Shown here: positions 57,429-64,000 of the stretch, one piece after another
Numbering within the stretch: position 1 is the stretch's first letter
How the letters are laid out: the number at the start of each line of letters is the position of its first letter
NCBI RefSeq assembly: GCF_002811925.1
Contig: NZ_NPDS01000006.1
Location: forward strand, 248,001-312,000
Direction: 5' to 3'
From: Leptospira barantonii
GTDB lineage: Bacteria > Spirochaetota > Leptospiria > Leptospirales > Leptospiraceae
Length of the DNA: 64,000 nt
Made by a program: the position numbers and the translations under genes
The notes under the pieces: model-generated
The model's database searches: none
What the model saw: only the letters and a program-made list of their open reading frames with translations
Told to the model about the DNA's origin: nothing

Positions 57429-58196
57429 TTATTTTTTAGCCGGTGCGGGTTCGGGTGCGATCTTTGTATCCACTTTTGTGGCCGCCGGTTTTGTTTCCGT
57501 TTTTTCCGATTCCGGTTTGGAACAATAGTTTAATACGATCATGATCGGAAACGGTCCTTCGGTGCAGAAGTTTAAGATTCCGAATTGCAGATTGCCGTCG
57601 TCGCCGATATTGATCGCACCGATGCTCAAACCCTTTCCGGAATTGATCGCACCGACGTTGACTCCGTAGCCGTAATTGAAACCGCCGATGTTTACACCTA
57701 AACTTTCGTTGTTGATCAATCCGATCGTAAGCCCGCTGTTTCCTTTGTTGTAAATTCCACCCGTAACGTAATAACCTCCGTTCACCCCTCGGTTGTAAAA
57801 TCCGAGCTGGGTTCCGGCTCCGCCTTCTTCTACGTTATTGGCGAAACCGACTTGGATCGAAAATCCTCCCGATTTCGCGGAATTATAAAGGAGTCCCACT
57901 TGCGCGCCGTATGTCTTTCCATCGGAGAGATTGGCTCCTCCAAATTGAAGTCCGATCAATCTTTCGTTGATCTTGTTTACAGTACCGATGTTGACCCCGT
58001 ATAACTTTTTCACTTCTCCGTGAAGAAGGTTTACATGAATGACCTCGGTTTCCGTTTTCACGGGAACTCGAACAAAGGAATGTTCGCTCGCAAATCCGGT
58101 CACTCCGCAGGCAAAAAGCGAAAGGGATAACCCGAGAATCAACGAACGTTTGAAAGAAGTTTGGAATATTCTAAAATAGTTATGTTTCATGGTCAT
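57429..58196 (-). CDS. Asn/Gly solenoid-repeat lipoprotein, copy A
   Basis: 255 residues from an ATG in the ATGA overlap with the preceding gene of the same family. A signal peptide ends at a Cys30 lipobox (LSLFAC). From about residue 70 to 225 the sequence is a run of G-h-x-h-G-h-h-N units (GVNIGTVN, GLQFGGAN, GVNIGGFN, GVNVGAIN, GLSIGAIN), resembling Pentapeptide_2 and PPE-MPTR repeats and predicting a beta-solenoid. A two-Cys ending (FGILNFCTEGPFPIMIVLNY, then C) is shared with the two paralogues. A Pro/Ala/Lys-rich tail is unique to this copy. Function unknown; exported or surface exposed. Confidence 0.9.
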   Translation of the reverse strand: MTMKHNYFRIFQTSFKRSLILGLSLSLFACGVTGFASEHSFVRVPVKTETEVIHVNLLHGEVKKLYGVNIGTVNKINERLIGLQFGGANLSDGKTYGAQVGLLYNSAKSGGFSIQVGFANNVEEGGAGTQLGFYNRGVNGGYYVTGGIYNKGNSGLTIGLINNESLGVNIGGFNYGYGVNVGAINSGKGLSIGAINIGDDGNLQFGILNFCTEGPFPIMIVLNYCSKPESEKTETKPAATKVDTKIAPEPAPAKK

Positions 58197-58900
58197 TTAC
58201 AATAGTTGAATCCGATCATTACAGGAAAGGTTCCTTTTCCGCAAAAGTTGAGAAGTCCGAATTGCATCGTGGGTTCGTCGGTTTCGTTTTCTCCGGAAGC
58301 GTTTATGATTCCGATATGAACCCCGGTGCCTCCATTTAAGACTCCGATGTTGACTCCGGAGCCTCGAATGTTCAGAGCGCCGAAGTTGAAGCCTCCCGCG
58401 TCTTCGTTTAAGATCCCGACATTGACTCCTTTGGAATCGAAGTTCACGGCTCCGATCATCAAACCTTTGGTAAAGAAGTTTCCTGCCCCGATCGTAACGT
58501 CGAAACCTTCTCTTTGTTCGCCGATATTGACGATCCCGGCTTGTAATCCCTTCGAATCACCCTTCACATAATTTACGATTCCCGCTTGGATTCCGGCGCC
58601 TTTGTTTTTCGCCGCGTTTACGATTGCGATCTGAGCCCCGAATGTTTTTTGATCCGAGAAGTTTACGATTCCGACCTGACCGCCGATCATACTTTCTTCC
58701 ACGATGTTCACGATTCCGACGTTGAAGCCCGCGAGGTTTTTGAGTTCTCCATACAGAAGATTGAATCGTAAAACTTCGGTTTCCGTTTTGGGAGGAATCC
58801 TGGTCGTGATGCGAGGGGTTACCGCAAAACCGCAGTTAGACGCAAGGATCCACGCGGAAAGAAAGAATGCAAGGTTGAGGAGCTTGGTTTTATTTTTCAT
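58193..58900 (-). CDS. Asn/Gly solenoid-repeat lipoprotein, copy B
   Basis: 235 residues. Lipobox LASNC, Cys23. Same N-terminal module (IPPKTETEVLRFNLLYGEL) as the paralogues and about 15 repeat units (GFNVGIVN, GGQVGIVN, GLQAGIVN, GVNVGILN, GFNFGALN, GVNIGVLN, GVHIGIIN). The C-terminus again has FGLLNFCGKGTFPVMIGFNY followed by Cys. It lacks a tail beyond the second Cys. The stop overlaps the start of copy A. Probably an outer-membrane lipoprotein; no homologue with known role is recalled. Confidence 0.9.
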   Translation of the reverse strand: MKNKTKLLNLAFFLSAWILASNCGFAVTPRITTRIPPKTETEVLRFNLLYGELKNLAGFNVGIVNIVEESMIGGQVGIVNFSDQKTFGAQIAIVNAAKNKGAGIQAGIVNYVKGDSKGLQAGIVNIGEQREGFDVTIGAGNFFTKGLMIGAVNFDSKGVNVGILNEDAGGFNFGALNIRGSGVNIGVLNGGTGVHIGIINASGENETDEPTMQFGLLNFCGKGTFPVMIGFNYCK

Positions 58901-59025
58901 GGTATAAGTCGAAATGTGAGAGGTAATTGGACCGTAAGAAAATCGGTTGTCAATATTATTTCGAAGGGAAAGCGGATCTCTTTTTTGGAAAAATACGCTT
59001 TGTCGCGGATTGGATCGGAAAGAAT

Positions 59026-59718
59026 TTATTTAGCGTTCGGATCGGATATTTTTTGGCTCGTGTCGGAGTTTTTGTTCGGACTCGAAGAGCAGTAGTTCAC
59101 GAGGATCATCACGGGAAGTAGGCCTTCTTTGCAGAAGTTTAGAATTCCGATTTGAAAATTTTCCTTTTCGCCGAGGTTGACGGCCCCCATAGAAACACCG
59201 GAATCTTCTCCGTTCCAATTGACGAACCCGACATTCCATCCGTAACCGTAATTAAAGAGTCCGACGTTGTATCGACCGCTCGCAAGATTGACGAGACCGA
59301 CTGAAAAACCAGCATCCCCTTTGATTCGTCTTTCGATACTCTCCGGAGTATCTCTCGGTTGTCGCCTTCCCGAATCCAAAAAGAAGTTTAAATTGAAAAG
59401 ACCGATTTTCAAAAGACTCCAAGTGGCCGTTGCGTTATTGACCGCACCGATTTGAATTCCGGTCGCTCTTTCCGCTCCGTTTACGACCCCGATCTGGATT
59501 CCGATTAAATGGTTTTGAACGACATTCGCGATTCCAAGATTTAAGCCGTAGATATCGTCGGAATCTCCGTAGAGTAGATTGAGTCTGAGAATTTCGGTTT
59601 TTGTCGAAGGCGGAAGTTTTACGGTTGCCTTAGGAGTGAGTGCGACTCCGCAACGAACGATCGCTAAATATAATAAAATTATAAAACTATAAAGTATGAA
59701 TTTTTGAATCAATTTCAT
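59026..59718 (-). CDS. Asn/Gly solenoid-repeat lipoprotein, copy C
   Basis: 230 residues from the ATG at 59718 (MKLIQKFILY), preceded by GAGAA; the frame stays open to 59922, but that part is the antisense of the adjacent gene's end and shows no similarity. Lipobox-like Cys23 (LAIVRC). Similar N-terminal module (LPPSTKTEILRLNLLYGDSD) and repeats (GLNLGIAN, GIQIGVVN, GIQIGAVN, GWNVGFVN), interrupted by a charged insert (SGRRQPRDTPESIERRIKG). Ends with IGILNFCKEGLLPVMILVNY and Cys, then a Ser/Asn-rich tail. First of the three in transcription order. Confidence 0.88.
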   Translation of the reverse strand: MKLIQKFILYSFIILLYLAIVRCGVALTPKATVKLPPSTKTEILRLNLLYGDSDDIYGLNLGIANVVQNHLIGIQIGVVNGAERATGIQIGAVNNATATWSLLKIGLFNLNFFLDSGRRQPRDTPESIERRIKGDAGFSVGLVNLASGRYNVGLFNYGYGWNVGFVNWNGEDSGVSMGAVNLGEKENFQIGILNFCKEGLLPVMILVNYCSSSPNKNSDTSQKISDPNAK

Positions 59719-59840
59719 TCTTTTTCTCAAAACGTTTAGCGGATTTTTATAGGGGAATCTCGCGTCGACGGTCCGACGATCGCGCGAATTTGCAAACGTC
59801 CGTTTGGGCGTCGTTCGGTCTCTCTCGTCTCGCGTCTGTT

Positions 59841-60971
59841 CTATAAATCGTCTGTGAGCGCTCGCAAAACTTTTTGAATGTGAATGCAAAGTTCTTCCAC
59901 TTCCTCTTCGGTCGTAAACCAACCGGTAGAAATTCGGATCGCTCGTAAGGCTTCTTCTTCGGTGTAACCCATGGATAAGAGAGAAGGCGCCGGTTCTCTA
60001 GATCTGGATTTGCAGGAAGAACCCGTGGAAACAACAAAACCGGATTCTTCCATTCCCATCATAAAGAAGTCCACGTCTTCCGTGGGGAGAATACAAAACG
60101 AAGTGCTCGAGATTCTGTTCGATTCCTTTCCAACCAATGTACAACCGCATTCTTCCAGAACGGTTTCGATCCGCGTTTGGTATTTTTTTAACAGCTCCGA
60201 AAGCCGATTTTGCTCCGGAATTCTTCGTTTTAGAACTTCAGAAAGTGCTAATATAGAGGGAGAATTTTCGGTTCCGGCCCTGTGATTGTTCTCCTGATTC
60301 CCACCGTGAAAGATCGCGAATTCCTTTTCGGAAACCAAGTCGGAACGAACCCAGGTTCCCGAAGCGCCCATACCCGCACCGATCTTGTGACCGGAAAATG
60401 TGAATCCGTCCAAACGTTCGAATGGGATTTCCAACTTTCCGAAGGATTGCATCAGATCCGAAAAAATCGGTACGGAATATTTTACGGAAATTGCATGTAT
60501 TTTTTCAAGAGGTTGAATCACCCCGGATTCGTTGGCGACGTGCAGAACAAAAATCGGCGCCGGATTCTCCCGTAACAATTCTTCCAAGTGATTTAAGTCG
60601 ATTTGTCCGTTTGGATTAGAACGGATTTTTCGAAATTCGAATCCGGCAAACTCAAGCGCGGAATACATGGAAGAATGTTCTAAGGAAGAAACAATCGCGG
60701 AACCTCCGAACTTTCCTCGGATCGCCTGAGCGAGCAAGTGATTCGCCTCGGTTCCCGTTGAGGAAAAAACGAATTCCTTTGCGGGTTTACCCGTATAAGA
60801 TTCTAAGGTTTTGCGGGCTTCCTCGATCTTACCCTGTCTTCCCAAAGAAAAACGGGTCGCGCCGGAAGGATTGTAAAAATCGGAAAGATAGTCTTTTTGG
60901 ATTTCTACGAGCACATCGCCGAAGGGTGGATGTGTCGCGTTATAATCAAAATAACGAATCTTCTTCGACAT
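59841..60971 (-). CDS. Cysteine desulfurase (NifS/IscS family)
   Basis: 376 residues. A PLP enzyme that takes sulfur from cysteine for Fe-S clusters or thio-modification. Family landmarks: RYFDYNATHPP, FSSTGTEANHLLAQAI, PLP Lys in FTFSGHKIGAGMG, and the mobile catalytic Cys in STGSSCKSRSREPAPSLL. The start ATG is followed by the normal N-terminus. No IscU or other Fe-S genes are close by, so its exact sulfur acceptor is not indicated. Overlaps the upstream gene by 26 bases. Confidence 0.94.
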   Translation of the reverse strand: MSKKIRYFDYNATHPPFGDVLVEIQKDYLSDFYNPSGATRFSLGRQGKIEEARKTLESYTGKPAKEFVFSSTGTEANHLLAQAIRGKFGGSAIVSSLEHSSMYSALEFAGFEFRKIRSNPNGQIDLNHLEELLRENPAPIFVLHVANESGVIQPLEKIHAISVKYSVPIFSDLMQSFGKLEIPFERLDGFTFSGHKIGAGMGASGTWVRSDLVSEKEFAIFHGGNQENNHRAGTENSPSILALSEVLKRRIPEQNRLSELLKKYQTRIETVLEECGCTLVGKESNRISSTSFCILPTEDVDFFMMGMEESGFVVSTGSSCKSRSREPAPSLLSMGYTEEEALRAIRISTGWFTTEEEVEELCIHIQKVLRALTDDL

Positions 60972-62235
60972 AAAGTTCGTCCGCTTCCTCGTATCTTCCT
61001 TTTTTTCTAAGAACGTAACGAAGAAGTTTTTTGCGGTCTTCCACGAGATCGCTTCTTCCGCTTCCGGTCACACGATATGCCTTGTCGATCGTATAGAGTT
61101 CGGTTTCGAGTTGTTGCAATTCGAGTAGGGCGTTGTCGAGTTGTCCTCTTCGGATTTCGGAACGTACGGTCATCAGTCTAGATTCGAAAACGGAACCTTT
61201 GTCCAAAAGATCCGATTTGCCCGCTTCTCGGAAATAAAAGATAGCCTTGTTCAAAAACAAAGGATCTCGTTTTCCGAGTTGATAGTTGAGTAAACCGCGC
61301 TTCATGAGCAATTCATCATATTCTACCGTTCCGGGATCGGAAAAGAACAATAGTTTTTCCAGGATTCCATCCGCTTCCAATGGTGAAATCGAATTGAGTC
61401 CGGTTCTATAAATTCCGAAGGCGAGAAGGTTCAGGGCCTTTTTAAAATCGTTTGCGTTTACTTTTATATTCCTTTCCGGATCGATCGTAAACGAATTGGA
61501 TTTAATCTGAGACCAAACCCGCATTTGATTTTGTTTTTCGGTCAGTACGTTTTGGGGTTCGTCGTCCGCACCGCAGGAAAAAAACGATTTCGGTTTTTTA
61601 ACCTTCTCCATCACAACTCGAACCGCTTCTTCCGTGTTTCGGATGTAATCCGCGTATGCGAGTAGAACTTCTTCGGGACGGCAAACGGCGAGGGCGGTCT
61701 TCTCTATTTTTTTGGGAACGCTGAAATCGGGACCGGAAAAATTTAGGGCTCGTTTGTAATAGTCCAAGGCTTCGAGAACGTTCGGAGAAACGATTCTCCA
61801 ATATTCTCCCGGATTAAAACTTCCGGTGAGCGGACTTCTGGATTTTGTTTTGGAAGAAAGTTTTTTCTCACCGGATTCTTCGCTCATACCGGACTCTTTG
61901 AATCTCCAGACCGACATCGAATCGGTCCAAGAAGGTCTGTATAAAACCGAATCTCTTTCACTGAGAGAATAATAGTAAAGACAAGCTTCTCTCATTACGT
62001 TCAAATCGGGGATTCTATCACCTTGATCCTGATACGTAACCTCGGTTTGCAAAATAGAATCTCCCTTTTCGATAAATTCTCCCGCGGTCTTTGCGTTGTA
62101 ACCGGGAGGTTGAATCATCAAGGCGAGTTTACTCAATAATTTATATCGGTTGGGAAGAATCCACGCGGCGGCGATTACCCAAGCGGCGAGTAATAAGAAT
62201 ACGTACTTTCGATTTTCTCGAATGTAAGTCAGCAA
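60946..62235 (-). CDS. Membrane-anchored helical repeat protein of unknown function
   Basis: 429 residues. One N-terminal membrane helix (VFLLLAAWVIAAAWILP, about 12-28) and no lipobox. The rest is helical with TPR-like pairs (LEALDYYKRALNFSG; FLNKAIFYFREAGKSDLLDK; QLDNALLELQQLETELYTID), consistent with a periplasmic scaffold. Overlaps the cysteine desulfurase gene by 26 bases, so the two are coupled. It is divergent from the large TPR gene starting at 62370, and the two may work together. Not recognised as a named family. Confidence 0.82.
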   Translation of the reverse strand: MLTYIRENRKYVFLLLAAWVIAAAWILPNRYKLLSKLALMIQPPGYNAKTAGEFIEKGDSILQTEVTYQDQGDRIPDLNVMREACLYYYSLSERDSVLYRPSWTDSMSVWRFKESGMSEESGEKKLSSKTKSRSPLTGSFNPGEYWRIVSPNVLEALDYYKRALNFSGPDFSVPKKIEKTALAVCRPEEVLLAYADYIRNTEEAVRVVMEKVKKPKSFFSCGADDEPQNVLTEKQNQMRVWSQIKSNSFTIDPERNIKVNANDFKKALNLLAFGIYRTGLNSISPLEADGILEKLLFFSDPGTVEYDELLMKRGLLNYQLGKRDPLFLNKAIFYFREAGKSDLLDKGSVFESRLMTVRSEIRRGQLDNALLELQQLETELYTIDKAYRVTGSGRSDLVEDRKKLLRYVLRKKGRYEEADELYVEEDSLF

Positions 62236-62333
62236 TGTTTCAGACTCTCCGGCATTGGAAAATTGATTCGACTCCTGGATGGATCGGTCGCAGAATGAAA
62301 TTCCGGACCTATTGATAGGATGGTTCCCGATGT

Positions 62334-62366
<33 letters not shown>

Positions 62367-62369
62367 TGA

Positions 62370-64000
<1,631 letters not shown>

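Noticed and set aside
59719..59922. Extension of the solenoid lipoprotein C frame into the cysteine desulfurase gene
   Set aside because: The extra residues (Arg/Thr/Ser-rich) overlap the end of the desulfurase gene; the ATG at 59718 gives a normal signal peptide and ribosome site.

Overview
The window reads as chromosomal core sequence of a Leptospira species, probably from the pathogen-containing clade. Direct support: a FecR-domain lipoprotein closely resembling LipL45, spirochaete-style lipoboxes (e.g. FSAC, LASNC), an LPS/lipid A gene (lpxC) together with a flagellar gene (fliS), a DUF1574-like partner of an MBOAT acyltransferase, several class III adenylate cyclases, frequent TTG starts, and Leptospira-type families of unknown function. 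By eye the base composition is higher in G+C than L. interrogans; I did not compute it, so I do not name a species. I see no insertion sequence, prophage, CRISPR array, rRNA or tRNA.

Layout. 1-7.4 kb: edge of a methyltransferase gene, a 1142-residue membrane-anchored coiled-coil protein with a C-terminal helix-turn-helix, a very small protein with the hallmarks of a bacterial histone placed directly before map, a DUF350 membrane protein, and queG. 7.7-10 kb: a signalling cluster of a stand-alone receiver, an ODP-type (diiron) metallo-beta-lactamase-fold protein and an adenylate cyclase, the last two translationally coupled. 10-16 kb: mutY-ubiD-hldD, an ArsR regulator, and a GHKL-like ATPase overlapping an SDR gene. 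16.5-25 kb: recN, an ExbB/ExbD-type proton channel pair, bamA and uvrD/pcrA on one strand. 25-31 kb: cysQ-like phosphatase, GT4 glycosyltransferase, a TlpA-like lipoprotein and a membrane-type acyl-CoA ligase with an elaborate promoter region. 31-34 kb: ptsI and lpxC on the minus strand. 35-37 kb: three tandem AIM24/TIGR00266 paralogues. 37-43.7 kb: a 7TM adenylate cyclase, a Tyr/Gly-rich lipoprotein, an atypical radical SAM protein, a sugar dehydrogenase and LipL45. 43.8-49 kb: lipA, a pseudouridine synthase, an MBOAT/DUF1574 pair and a transaldolase. 49-53 kb: purN-purH with two envelope genes downstream. 53-57 kb: a fliS operon containing a J-domain protein, HNH and lipoprotein genes, dedA, and a dGTPase. 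57.4-59.7 kb: three tandem lipoproteins built from Asn/Gly solenoid repeats. 59.8-64 kb: a cysteine desulfurase, a membrane-anchored helical protein and a large TPR protein running off the right edge.

Themes. Envelope construction recurs (bamA, proton channel, lpxC, hldD, MBOAT pair, lipoproteins), as does cyclic-nucleotide signalling (two cyclases, one coupled to a putative O2/NO sensor). The features most worth following up are the histone-map pair, the solenoid lipoprotein trio with an invariant two-cysteine C-terminus, the membrane-anchored coiled coil with a HTH tail, the CX8CX2C radical SAM protein, and the AIM24 triplet, which appears to be preceded by a nearly leaderless promoter.
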